Of a stretch of 64,000 nt of DNA, positions 44,330-52,497 are shown in pieces. Every line of letters starts with the position of its first letter. The first letter of the stretch is position 1. Position numbers and translations under genes: made by a program. The notes under the pieces were generated by a model. It saw only the letters and a list, made by a program, of their open reading frames with translations, was not told the DNA's origin and searched no databases. This DNA is from Intestinimonas massiliensis (ex Afouda et al. 2020) (GTDB lineage: Bacteria; Bacillota; Clostridia; Oscillospirales; Oscillospiraceae). The stretch lies in the NCBI RefSeq assembly GCF_001244995.1, contig NZ_LN869529.1, forward strand, positions 1,157,264 to 1,221,263, in the 5' to 3' direction.

Positions 44330-45013
44330 ATGGTCATCGCATTTACCCGTACCATCATTTTATATCTGCTCATCATCGCGGGCATCCGCCTCATGGGCAA
44401 GCGACAGGTCGGTGAACTGGAGCCGTCGGAGCTGGTGCTGGACCTTATCATCGCCGATCTGGCCGCCGTCCCCATGCAGGACTTCGGCATCCCGCTGCTC
44501 TCCGGGGTCATCCCCATCCTCACCCTGCTGTGCGTCACCATGATCCTGTCGGTGCTCACCATGAAGCATGTCCGCTTCCGGGCCCTGATCTGCGGCCGGC
44601 CCAGCATCGTGGTGCAGAATGGGCAGCTCAACCAGCGTGAAATGCGCCGCAACCGCTTTACGGTGGACGAGCTCAACGAGGAGCTGCGGATGCAGAGCGT
44701 TACCGATCTGTCTACCGTCAAGTACGCCATTCTGGAGACCAACGGCCGGGTGTCCGTCATCCTCTACGCCAATCAGCGGCCGGTGACGGCGGAGCAGATG
44801 AACCTCTTCCCCGACGACGTGGGACTGCCCCTGGTCATCATCGACGACGGCCGCCTGCTGGAACGGAATCTGAAGCTGCGGGGCTTCAACGAGGGGTGGC
44901 TGCAAAAACGGCTGGAGGAGCACAACGTCCACCACGTCCGGGATGTGTTCCTCCTGTCGGTAGACGAGCAGAATCGGGTCTATTTTGTGCCCAGGGAGGT
45001 GGGGAAGGGATGA
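44330..45013 (+). CDS. DUF421 (YetF/YdfS-type) membrane protein
   Basis: This 227-aa protein has about three N-terminal membrane helices and the family core GIRLMGKRQVGELEPSELVL and GRPSIVVQNGQLNQREMRRN. YetF-type proteins are enriched in spore formers and of poorly known function. GGGAGGG precedes ATG 44330. It overlaps the next gene by 4 nt (ATGA). Confidence 0.88.
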   Translation: MVIAFTRTIILYLLIIAGIRLMGKRQVGELEPSELVLDLIIADLAAVPMQDFGIPLLSGVIPILTLLCVTMILSVLTMKHVRFRALICGRPSIVVQNGQLNQREMRRNRFTVDELNEELRMQSVTDLSTVKYAILETNGRVSVILYANQRPVTAEQMNLFPDDVGLPLVIIDDGRLLERNLKLRGFNEGWLQKRLEEHNVHHVRDVFLLSVDEQNRVYFVPREVGKG

Positions 45014-45390
45014 AGCGCCTGTGGTTCGCCGTGGGGGTCATGGCCGTCCTGTTTACCGCTACCCTGCTGAACTCCCGCTATCTCAGGAACTTTTCCGCCG
45101 GCCTCACCGACCGTCTGGTCCAGGCGGAGGTCCAGGCGGAGGCCGGCAACTGGGAGGAGGCCGGGCGGCTCACCAAGGAGGCCCTGGACGTCTGGACCAG
45201 CCACGACATGTACCTCTATACCGTACTCCGCCACTCCGATACCGACCAGATCCATACCGGCTTTCGAGAGGTCCAGGAGTTCATCAACTGCCAGGAGGGC
45301 GGTGAATATTCCGCCGCCAACGCCCGTCTCATCTCCCAGGTGGAGCTTTTGTACGAAATGGAGCAGTTTAATCTGAAAAACCTGCTGTAG
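45010..45390 (+). CDS. DUF4363-family protein
   Basis: This 126-aa protein has one N-terminal membrane helix and a helical extracytoplasmic region (AEVQAEAGNWEEAGRLTKEA, WTSHDMYLYTVLRHSDTDQI). The DUF421-DUF4363 pair is common in Clostridia. It is translationally coupled to the upstream gene. Function unknown. Confidence 0.82.
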   Translation: MKRLWFAVGVMAVLFTATLLNSRYLRNFSAGLTDRLVQAEVQAEAGNWEEAGRLTKEALDVWTSHDMYLYTVLRHSDTDQIHTGFREVQEFINCQEGGEYSAANARLISQVELLYEMEQFNLKNLL

Positions 45391-45392
45391 CC

Positions 45393-45436
45393 AGTCAAAC
45401 AGCCCCCGGACCATCTGGGCCGGGGGCTGTTTGACT
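45393..45436. terminator. Bidirectional terminator
   Basis: A 17-bp perfect stem (AGTCAAACAGCCCCCGG and complement) followed by a T tract (the base of the stem plus TTTTT). Confidence 0.9.
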
Positions 45437-45439
45437 TTT

Positions 45440-45991
45440 TTAGCCGGGCTTTCGGCGGAGCTTCAGCTCCACGCCGCGCTGCGCCGCCATTCGCCGGAAC
45501 AGGTCTGCGGCAACGGCAGCCCGCTCCTTGCGCTCCATACCGTCCACGTCCTCCCGGGCGGTCAACTCCGCCATCACCGTCCGGATCTCTTCCAGGTCGA
45601 GGAAACACATGGCTGCGCAGTAAAAGCTCTTCTTCCGCCCATCGTTGAAACCGTCCAGCAGGAACTGAAGAATCCGAATCTTCTCGTCCAGCTCCGCCAG
45701 ATATGCCGCTTCTCCGATCCGGCGCGCCCGTTCGATGTCCTTGTGCCGGCCGCGGCACGGGACAAAGGAGTCATACGCATCCGCCTCTCCGAAGCGCCGG
45801 CAGGGAAACTCCCCGCACTGCCAGCAATACGCCACGCCGCCGTGCTGCTGGCTGCATCGGGCGATGGCGCAGGACTGGTTGCCCTCCCCTCCGCCACAGC
45901 CAGGGCAGTGCCCGCCAAGGTGCATCGTACACAGGCCGCAGTTCAGCCCACAAAGGGAAAACAGGGGATGCTCCCGCACAAAGTCCTTCAT
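45440..45991 (-). CDS. DUF3795-family Cys-rich protein
   Basis: This 183-aa protein has an N-terminal cluster of cysteines (LCGLNCGLCTMHLGGHCPGC, CAIARC, YCWQCGEFPCRRF), probably binding metal, typical of DUF3795. The C-terminal half is helical. It starts 2 nt after the nrdR stop and is co-transcribed with it. Function unknown. Confidence 0.8.
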   Translation of the reverse strand: MKDFVREHPLFSLCGLNCGLCTMHLGGHCPGCGGGEGNQSCAIARCSQQHGGVAYCWQCGEFPCRRFGEADAYDSFVPCRGRHKDIERARRIGEAAYLAELDEKIRILQFLLDGFNDGRKKSFYCAAMCFLDLEEIRTVMAELTAREDVDGMERKERAAVAADLFRRMAAQRGVELKLRRKPG

Positions 45992-45993
45992 GC

Positions 45994-46449
45994 CTATTTC
46001 TCATCCAGGAGCCGGTCCAGCTCCTCCTTAAAGGTGCCGATGTCCTTGAACTGGCGGTAAACCGAGGCAAACCGCACATAGGCCACCTCGTCCACCTCCT
46101 TCAACTTCTCCATCACCAAATCCCCGATCACCGACGAGCTGACCTCCCGCTCCATATCGTTTTGAAGGGCCTGCTCGATCTCGCCGGCCATCCGCTCCAG
46201 GTCGGCCAGCGGCACCGAGCGCTTTTCACAGGCCTTGAGCATACTGCCCAGCAGCTTGTCCCGGTCGAAGGTCTGACGGCTGCCGTCCTTCTTGATGACC
46301 ACCAGGGGCAGGCTCTCCATGGTCTCATAGGTGGTAAAGCGCTTATGGCATTCCAGGCACTCCCGCCGCCGGCGGATGCTGGCCCCCTCGTCCGAGGGGC
46401 GGGAATCCACGACCTTGCTCTCCAAATTGCCGCAGAATGGGCATTTCAT
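45994..46449 (-). CDS. nrdR: Transcriptional repressor of ribonucleotide reductase genes
   Basis: This 151-aa regulator has the N-terminal zinc ribbon ([30 protein letters not shown]) and an ATP-cone ([20 protein letters not shown]). NrdR senses dATP/ATP and represses nrd operons. ATG 46449 follows GGAGG; a longer frame upstream is not needed. The nrd genes are outside the window. Confidence 0.96.
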   Translation of the reverse strand: MKCPFCGNLESKVVDSRPSDEGASIRRRRECLECHKRFTTYETMESLPLVVIKKDGSRQTFDRDKLLGSMLKACEKRSVPLADLERMAGEIEQALQNDMEREVSSSVIGDLVMEKLKEVDEVAYVRFASVYRQFKDIGTFKEELDRLLDEK

Positions 46450-46605
46450 GACTTGCAGCCTCCTTTGTACGCCTATATTGTTATAAGTATACCACAGTTT
46501 TACTAAATATGGTATAGCCATTTCTAAAAATACCCTTTTTCTCATTCTGTGTATAGGACCCCCCACTTTCTGGAAATACTAGGGACGCGAAAAGAGGTGA
46601 GTTTT

Positions 46606-46743
46606 ATGAGCGACAACAAGCAAAATCGCAATCAGAACAGCTCCCAGAACAATCAGTCCCAGAACAATCAGCGCAACAACCAGTCCCAGAACAAGAAGAA
46701 CCAGCAGGAGCAGAACAAGAAAAATCAGCAGGAGCAGTTCTAA
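46606..46743 (+). CDS. Small Asn/Gln-rich protein
   Basis: This 45-aa protein is almost entirely Asn, Gln, Lys and Ser (SQNNQSQNNQRNNQSQNK). AGAGGTGAG precedes its ATG and a hairpin terminator follows. Such Q/N-rich small proteins recall spore-coat or SASP-like peptides, but no assignment is justified. Confidence 0.65.
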   Translation: MSDNKQNRNQNSSQNNQSQNNQRNNQSQNKKNQQEQNKKNQQEQF

Positions 46744-46756
46744 CAGGCACACATAG

Positions 46757-46787
46757 AAGAGGTTCGGGAGGGTTCCCGGACCTCTTC
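46757..46787 (+). terminator. Terminator after the Asn/Gln-rich gene
   Basis: AGAGGTTCGGGA/TCCCGGACCTCT stem followed by T-rich CCCTTTTCC. Confidence 0.75.
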
Positions 46788-46818
46788 CCTTTTCCTGCGG
46801 CCGGAAGGCGAATGAGCT

Positions 46819-46847
46819 TTGACTATTGACCCAGCCCCATGTATAAT
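46819..46847 (+). promoter_or_regulatory. Promoter of the truncated EAL gene
   Basis: TTGACT (46819-46824) and TATAAT (46842-46847) are 17 bp apart. Confidence 0.8.
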
Positions 46848-46858
46848 AATGTCTACGG

Positions 46859-46900
46859 AATAAACCGCCAAGCGGTTTATTCGTGCGGCCACTGCCGCAC
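46859..46900 (+). promoter_or_regulatory. Two tandem hairpins in the leader of the EAL gene
   Basis: AATAAACCGC/GCGGTTTATT (46859-46881) and GTGCGGC/GCCGCAC (46883-46900) follow the promoter directly. There is no T tract. They match no known riboswitch I recognise. Confidence 0.55.
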
Positions 46901-46948
46901 CTCTGACTGCCATTCCACATCTGCCACAGAAGAAAGAGGCCCCTTGTC

Positions 46949-47887
46949 TTGAAGAAATGGATCGCCCTGTGCGGCGCGGTGCTCGCGCTGGGGCTGCTGG
47001 CCGATCTGGAGACCTTTGAGGGGATCACTGCGACCGCCCGCGCCTATTACGCATGGACCGATTCCCTCACCGACGCGCCCGACGATGGCAAAGCCTTTTT
47101 CGGCCGGGACGCCATGGCCAACTACTGCATCATCGGCAGCCGCCAGCTCGGCGCGGAGGTGTTCGGAGACGGTACCCTTGTACCGGACAAAGACGTGTTC
47201 CGCCGCCTCTGGGACAACTACTATGTGCCCTACATCAACGGCTGGTTCACGGCCAGCGGGCGCTTCCGCTCCGATTCCGCCCGCACGGGGGATATCGTCG
47301 CCCTGGTGGGCTCCTCCTCCGGCTCCATCTACTTCCCCTCCGCGGTGTCCGTCAGCGACTCGGAGAGCTACCGCATCACATGCACCGTCCTGCCCGCCCC
47401 CATCTTTGCCGGAGGCGAGCGCTATGCCGTACAGCAGGGAGCCGGCATGTGTGTCATCAAGTCCGACTCCGCCACAGAAGACGACGCCACCCGCCTGAAG
47501 CAGCAGCGCTGCCAGCGGTTCGGGATGCACATCGCCATGGACGACTTCGGCACGGGCTACAGCAACGACTCCGTCCTGTTTAACATCAGCCCCGACTTCG
47601 TAAAGGTGGATATCGGCATCATCCGGGGCATTGACCAGGACAAAAACCGGCAGACCCTGTTCCGCAACCTGGTCTCCCTGTGCCGGGAGATGCGTGTCCA
47701 GGTCATCGCCGAGGGGGTGGAGACCGCAGAGGAGCTACGGACCGTCGTGGCCTTGGGTGCGGACTACCTTCAAGGCTACTATCTGAGCCGTCCCGCCTTC
47801 CAGCCCGCCCCGGTATCGGAGAAGGCCCTGCAGGAGCTCCGTGCCGCCTGGAACAGCCGGGAAGAAACGACGCTTCCGCCCTCCTGA
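46949..47887 (+). CDS. Membrane sensor fused to a partial EAL domain
   Basis: This 312-aa protein starts at TTG 46949 (AGAGG upstream). It has an N-terminal membrane helix and an extracytoplasmic sensor-like region to about residue 175. It then enters the second half of an EAL phosphodiesterase domain: HIAMDDFGTGYSN, DFVKVDIGIIRGID, VQVIAEGVETAEEL and LQGYYLSRP. The EAL motif itself and the first half of the barrel are missing, and no GGDEF is present. An in-frame deletion is likely; c-di-GMP hydrolysis is not expected. Confidence 0.7.
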   Translation: MKKWIALCGAVLALGLLADLETFEGITATARAYYAWTDSLTDAPDDGKAFFGRDAMANYCIIGSRQLGAEVFGDGTLVPDKDVFRRLWDNYYVPYINGWFTASGRFRSDSARTGDIVALVGSSSGSIYFPSAVSVSDSESYRITCTVLPAPIFAGGERYAVQQGAGMCVIKSDSATEDDATRLKQQRCQRFGMHIAMDDFGTGYSNDSVLFNISPDFVKVDIGIIRGIDQDKNRQTLFRNLVSLCREMRVQVIAEGVETAEELRTVVALGADYLQGYYLSRPAFQPAPVSEKALQELRAAWNSREETTLPPS

Positions 47888-47911
47888 CCGCTGTCCTCCC
47901 CACACATGCCA

Positions 47912-47947
47912 AACGGAGGCCCTTTTGAAAGGGCCTCCGTTTTTTTC
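47912..47947 (+). terminator. Terminator after the EAL gene
   Basis: AACGGAGGCCC/GGGCCTCCGTT stem followed by TTTTT. Confidence 0.9.
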
Positions 47948-48043
47948 AGCTTATGGAGCCTTTTGGAAAGTATTACAGCTTGCATCCACCCGGCAAATTG
48001 GTTACAATCCGGTTACAACTTGTAACAGAAAGGTGTGTCAACG

Positions 48044-48841
48044 ATGAAGAAATGGTGCGCATCCGTGCTCCTATGCGCGGCCCTGCTGCTGGGCCCCAGC
48101 GCCCAGGCAGCCGGTTCCGTGCTGGTGGACGGGGCTCCCCTGGAAAACAACGCCTCCGCCCAGGTCCGCAACAACACCACTTATGTCTCCCTCCGGACCG
48201 TGGCGCAGGCGCTCCGCCCCACCGCCACAGTGGTCTGGGAGAACGGGCAGGCCACCGTCCGGGACAGCACCCTCTCCCTCACCGCCCGCCCAGGCTCCAT
48301 TTACATAGCGGCCAACGACCGGGCCATCTACCTCCCGGACGGGGTGCTTCTGGAGGACGGCTGCACGCTGGTCCCCGTCCGGGCGCTGGCCTCCGCCCTG
48401 GGCGCGCAGGTGGATTGGGACGCCGACACCGGCACGGTCTATATCACCTCCGGCGCCGCCGCCTTCGCCGCTTACGACAGCAACAGCCTCTATTGGCTCT
48501 CCCGCATCATCTCTGCGGAAAGCCAGGGGGAATCCCTGCTGGGCAAGATCGCCGTCGGCAACGTGGTGCTCAACCGGGTGGCAAGCGCGGAATTTCCCGA
48601 CAGCATCTACGGTGTGATCTTCGACGACCGCTGGGGCGGCCAGTTTGAGCCGGTCCGGAACGGCTCCATCTATCAGGAGCCCACCGAGGAAAGCGTGCTG
48701 GCTGCCAAGCTGGTGCTGGAAGGGGCCAGCGTGGCGGGAAACAGTCTTTATTTTCTGTCCCCCTCTCTGACCAGTAACCACTGGATCATGAACAACCGGC
48801 CCTATGTCATGACCATCGGCTGCCATTGGTTTTATGCGTGA
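48044..48841 (+). CDS. SleB-like cell-wall hydrolase with stalk domain
   Basis: This 265-aa secreted protein has a signal peptide (VLLCAALLLGPSAQAAG). A copper-amine-oxidase N-terminal-type stalk domain follows (VLVDGAPLENNASAQVRNNT, VPVRALASALGAQVDWD), then a SleB/Hydrolase_2 domain (IISAESQGESLLGKIAVGNV, VNRV-like VLNRVASAEFP, YGVIFDDRWGGQFEPV). The Glu of AESQGE is the likely catalytic residue. SleB enzymes cleave spore cortex or cell-wall peptidoglycan. ATG 48044 follows AAAGGTG. Confidence 0.88.
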   Translation: MKKWCASVLLCAALLLGPSAQAAGSVLVDGAPLENNASAQVRNNTTYVSLRTVAQALRPTATVVWENGQATVRDSTLSLTARPGSIYIAANDRAIYLPDGVLLEDGCTLVPVRALASALGAQVDWDADTGTVYITSGAAAFAAYDSNSLYWLSRIISAESQGESLLGKIAVGNVVLNRVASAEFPDSIYGVIFDDRWGGQFEPVRNGSIYQEPTEESVLAAKLVLEGASVAGNSLYFLSPSLTSNHWIMNNRPYVMTIGCHWFYA

Positions 48842-49033
48842 TTGATCTTTGAGAGATCGGAAAAGAACGCGTCTTCGCTTTCCCGTGCGGCTTCGTAATC
48901 CTCCTCCACATCGGATTTTCCCACCGGCCATCGTGATATGGTGACACCCCGTCTCTCCTCAATTAGCGGGAACTTTTCCCGCGCCGGTGCGTCAAAAAAG
49001 CAGACTGATTCTTTGAAAGGAGTGTCCCTGCTG

Positions 49034-50278
49034 ATGAAAAAGCATCTCTTGCCGCTTTTCCTCTGCCTCTCGCTCCTCACGGGCTGCGCCGCTGCGGGAG
49101 CGGCCGCTCAGTCTGTCCCGAAGGCCGCCGGGGATGTGTCTATCCCCGTCCTCGACGCCGATAGCCACCCGGATACGTCCTACGCCGCCTTTGCCGCGGA
49201 GCTGCTGCGCCAATCCCGGACCGAGGGGGAGAATACGCTCCTCTCGCCGCTGTCGGTGATGCTGGCGCTGGGCATGACCGCCAACGGAGCCTCCGGGGAA
49301 ACGCTGGCCGGGTTCCGGTCTCTCTTCGGCATGGACCTGGACGCCTTGAACGCCTACTGCGCCTCCGCGCTCAGCACATATTCCAAGCTGGGCGGCTCCA
49401 CCCAAGCCACGCTGGTCAACAGCCTGTGGTGCGATCCGGACCTCACGCTTGAGGATCGGTTCGTGGCCCGGTGCCAGCAGAACTATGGCGCAGAGCTCTA
49501 TCAGGCCGACCTTTCGAGTGCCGCCACGGTGAAGGCGGTAAATGACTGGGTGAAGGAGGCCACCAAAGGCCTCATCCCCAACACGGTGGACCAATTCAGC
49601 GAGGATGCCGTACTGGCCCTGGTCAACGCCATCTACCTCAACAATCGGTTTGAGCGCCCCTTTGAAGCGCCTGTCTCAGATTGGGAAATGGACTTTACCG
49701 CAGAGGACGGGACGGTTTCCCGTCCCAAGGGGATGAGCAACGGCATCCGGACGGAGCAGTATATCGCCGCCCGGAAGGGACAGGGCGTGGTCCTTCCTTA
49801 TGATGATGGGCATCTGGGCTTTCTCCTCATGCTCCCGGACGAGGGAGTCTCCCTTACCGCTTATCTCGCCTCCTGGAATGGGGAGACGGCAGGCGCTCTT
49901 TTAAAGGCCCGCCAAGAGGCTAGGGTCTCCCTTGTCGTCCCCAAATTTGAAGTGGAGTGGTCCGGCTCTCTGGGAGACACGCTGGCGGCTATGGGACTGG
50001 CGGACGCCTTCGATCCGTCCGCAGCCGATTTCTCAGCTATGGGGAGCGTGCCGGGCAAAAGCCTCTGCGTTGGGGACGTGATACATAAGACGGTGCTGAA
50101 GGTCAACGAGAAGGGCACCGAGGCCGCCGCCGTCACGGCGGCGGTCATGAAGGCCACCAGCGCCGCCCCCGCAGAGGACCCCATTGTCCTTCGCTTCGAC
50201 CGCCCCTTCGTCTGCGGCATCGTGGACCTGGAAACCGGTGCGCCGCTGTTTCTCGGCACAGTGGAAAATCTGACATAG
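49034..50278 (+). CDS. Serpin-family protease inhibitor, lipoprotein
   Basis: This 414-aa serpin has a lipoprotein signal (CLSLLTGC) and should be anchored outside the cell. The serpin fold is recognisable in NTLLSPLSVMLALGMTANGA, VNAIYLNNRFERPFE, VPKFEVEWS and DRPFVCGIVDLETGAPLFLG. The reactive-centre hinge EKGTEAAAVTAAVMKATSA has the small residues of inhibitory serpins. Bacterial serpins inhibit host or competitor serine proteases. GGAG lies 11 nt before ATG 49034. Confidence 0.92.
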   Translation: MKKHLLPLFLCLSLLTGCAAAGAAAQSVPKAAGDVSIPVLDADSHPDTSYAAFAAELLRQSRTEGENTLLSPLSVMLALGMTANGASGETLAGFRSLFGMDLDALNAYCASALSTYSKLGGSTQATLVNSLWCDPDLTLEDRFVARCQQNYGAELYQADLSSAATVKAVNDWVKEATKGLIPNTVDQFSEDAVLALVNAIYLNNRFERPFEAPVSDWEMDFTAEDGTVSRPKGMSNGIRTEQYIAARKGQGVVLPYDDGHLGFLLMLPDEGVSLTAYLASWNGETAGALLKARQEARVSLVVPKFEVEWSGSLGDTLAAMGLADAFDPSAADFSAMGSVPGKSLCVGDVIHKTVLKVNEKGTEAAAVTAAVMKATSAAPAEDPIVLRFDRPFVCGIVDLETGAPLFLGTVENLT

Positions 50279-50299
50279 CAGGTCCCGGAAGCGCCAACC

Positions 50300-50724
50300 A
50301 GCACATCGTGTATGGTGGTGGATCTGCGTATGTTACCCCGCGCTCCAAGGTGAAGCTGGTGGCCAAAATGCTTAAGGCCGTCCATGCTCAGGAGAGCAAG
50401 AAAGCCGCCCGCGAGAAAGCCAGAGCCGTTGTGGAAGAACTGCGGGCGATGAAGCGGAAGGGGGCCGCCAAGAAGGCGGAAGACGGCGTTGAGGAGACGC
50501 TGACTTACTGCGAGTTCCCGTTTGAGCAGTGGACTCGCATCCGGACCAATAATGTCATTGAGCGGCTCAACCGGGAGATCCGCCGCAGGACCCGTGTGGT
50601 GGGCACTTTCCCAGACGGCAACCCCGCCCTCATGCTAGTTTGTGCCCGCCTGCGCCATGGGGCCGGTACCCAGTGGGGCAACAAGAAGTACATGAACATG
50701 AAGCATCTGGAGGGCGCCCTGTAG
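50300..50724 (+). pseudogene. IS256-family transposase, 3' fragment
   Basis: The frame carries the C-terminal end of an IS256-type transposase: VEETLTYCEFPFEQWTRIRT, NNVIERLNREIRRRTRVVGT and GTQWGNKKYMNMKHLEG. The catalytic N-terminal two thirds are missing. It starts right behind the serpin gene. Confidence 0.88.
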
Positions 50725-50789
50725 GACGCCTCTGTTGCCAGCTGACTTCATTTTCACGAGATCTGTAAACTAATTTGCGCATAACTCTT

Positions 50790-52250
50790 GACCTGTTGAC
50801 AAAGTGGCGTATAAACCCTTCCTATGGTACAATAACGATAGGGAGGGATGCTGCATGATGGGATACCAAAGCAGACAAATGGCAATGATTTTCGTGGATA
50901 TGGAGTCATTAATCCCGGAAAACCACCTGCTGCGGAAAATCGACCGGATGGTATCCTTCGACTTCATCTATGATCTTCTGGCGCCATATTATCCGGCAAC
51001 AGGTCGCCCATCCATCGACCCTGCCAGTATGTTTAAAATGCTCTTGATCGGATATCTGTATGGCATCAAATCAGAGCGGCGGCTGGTAGAGGAAGTTCGG
51101 CTCAATATTGCCTATCGCTGGTTCTGTGGATTTGAACTGGATGACGCCATCCCGGATCACTCTACATTCAGCAAAACCAGGACGCGAAAATGGCAGCAGA
51201 GCGCTCTCTTTCAGAAAGCTTTCTATGAGATTGTCAAACAGTGCGTAGCTGGCGGTCTTATCGACGGAAAAGCCATGGCTGCGGACGGAAGCTACATTCC
51301 AGCCAACGTATCCAGAGAAAGCTGGATCGATGTAGAAATCGAAGTTGAACAAAGTATGCAGAGCGATCTTGATTCCCTGGATGAAGAGCTTTCCAACCAA
51401 CCGGGGTTCAAAAAGCCGCCAACGAGAATAGCAAGGAAGTGACGCACCACCAGCCAGACAGATCCAGACAGCGGCTATATCAATCACGGCAGCAAACGCG
51501 GCATTGGGTATTTGATGGAAGCAACTGTGGACTGTAAACACGGCATTTTAACAGGTGTTGATGTATGTCCTGCCAATGAGAAGGAAAGCCTTCTGGTCTT
51601 GCGGCATTTGGAACGGCAGATAAATCTTGGCATCCCAATGAACCGGCTTGCTCTGGATCGTGGATATGAGACTGGTGCTGTTCACCGGGGGCTGGAGCTG
51701 TTGGGTATTACCGGATATATCCCCGCGATCCAATTCTCCAATCCACCCGAGAAGTATGGATTCTCCTACGATCCACAGTTGGACGCATTCATCTGCCCGG
51801 AAGGAGTCCCTCTTACATACCATAGGCTAAATTGCAACAAATCAACCGGTAAATATCTGCGTTGCTACCAAGTCGAGAGTGATGTCTGTATGCACTGTTC
51901 AAAACGGCCGAACTGTTTTGACAAGGCCGGAATTCGGCGCAGGGTGCTGGCCAGCATCTGCTATCCGGCATTTTACAGAGGACATCAGCGTGTTGGGACT
52001 CCTGAATACCTATCCATGATGCGGCTTCGTAAAATCTGGGCCGAGGGCAGTTTCTCTGTCTTGAAACGGGAACACTGCATTTCAAAGATTCGAAAAAGGG
52101 GCATTCTTGCAGCAACGGAAGAATGCCTCCTTGCAGCCATGGCCCTAAACCTTAAGAGGATGGCAAATGCCATCTTTTTTATCTCCATATTTACTATTCT
52201 GCCGATACCTCTGCGAGTTTCGGCAGAATTTTTGCCTTTGTCAACAGGTC
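50790..52250 (+). mobile_element. IS1182-family insertion sequence (copy B)
   Basis: 15-bp inverted repeats GACCTGTTGACAAAG (50790-50804) and CTTTGTCAACAGGTC (52236-52250) bound one transposase gene. AACTCTTGAC occurs at both edges (50783-50792, 52252-52261) and may be a target duplication within the end of the IS256 copy. Confidence 0.85.
50855..52242 (+). pseudogene. IS1182-family transposase with a premature TGA
   Basis: ATG 50855 (GGGAGGG upstream) opens a transposase (YYPATGRPSIDPASMFKMLL, IPDHSTFSKTRTRKW, GKAMAADGSYIPANVS). It is interrupted by TGA at 51440-51442, and the same frame continues (TDPDSGYINHGSKRGIGYLM, LALDRGYETGAVHR, WAEGSFSVLKREH). A single nonsense change, possibly CGA to TGA, has inactivated it. 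Confidence 0.85.
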
Positions 52251-52261
52251 CAACTCTTGAC

Positions 52262-52474
52262 GGCACCAACGTCTACTTTACCGACCCTTACTGCGCTTGG
52301 CAGAAGGGTACCAACGAAAATTGGAGCGGCCTGCTCCGGTATTTCTGCCCGAAAGGCAGAGTTCTGTCTCGTGCTGCTCCCACCACTCAAAAACGAGGCC
52401 TGGCGTTGATTCACGCCAGGCCTCGATCCGCCCAGGAATTATGGGACTTCGAACTCAATTTCGGTTGCACTTAG
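52262..52474 (+). pseudogene. IS30-family transposase, C-terminal fragment
   Basis: VYFTDPYCAWQKGTNENWSG, LLRYFCPKGR and ARPRSAQELWDFELNF match the C-terminus of IS30-type transposases. The upstream part is missing, so IS256 probably landed in this IS30 and IS1182 landed in the IS256 end. Confidence 0.8.
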
Positions 52475-52497
52475 TTTGACAATTCACTCGCTTCTTC

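Noticed and set aside
46859-46900. c-di-GMP riboswitch before the EAL gene
   Set aside because: Only two simple hairpins are visible; the conserved GEMM core was not found.
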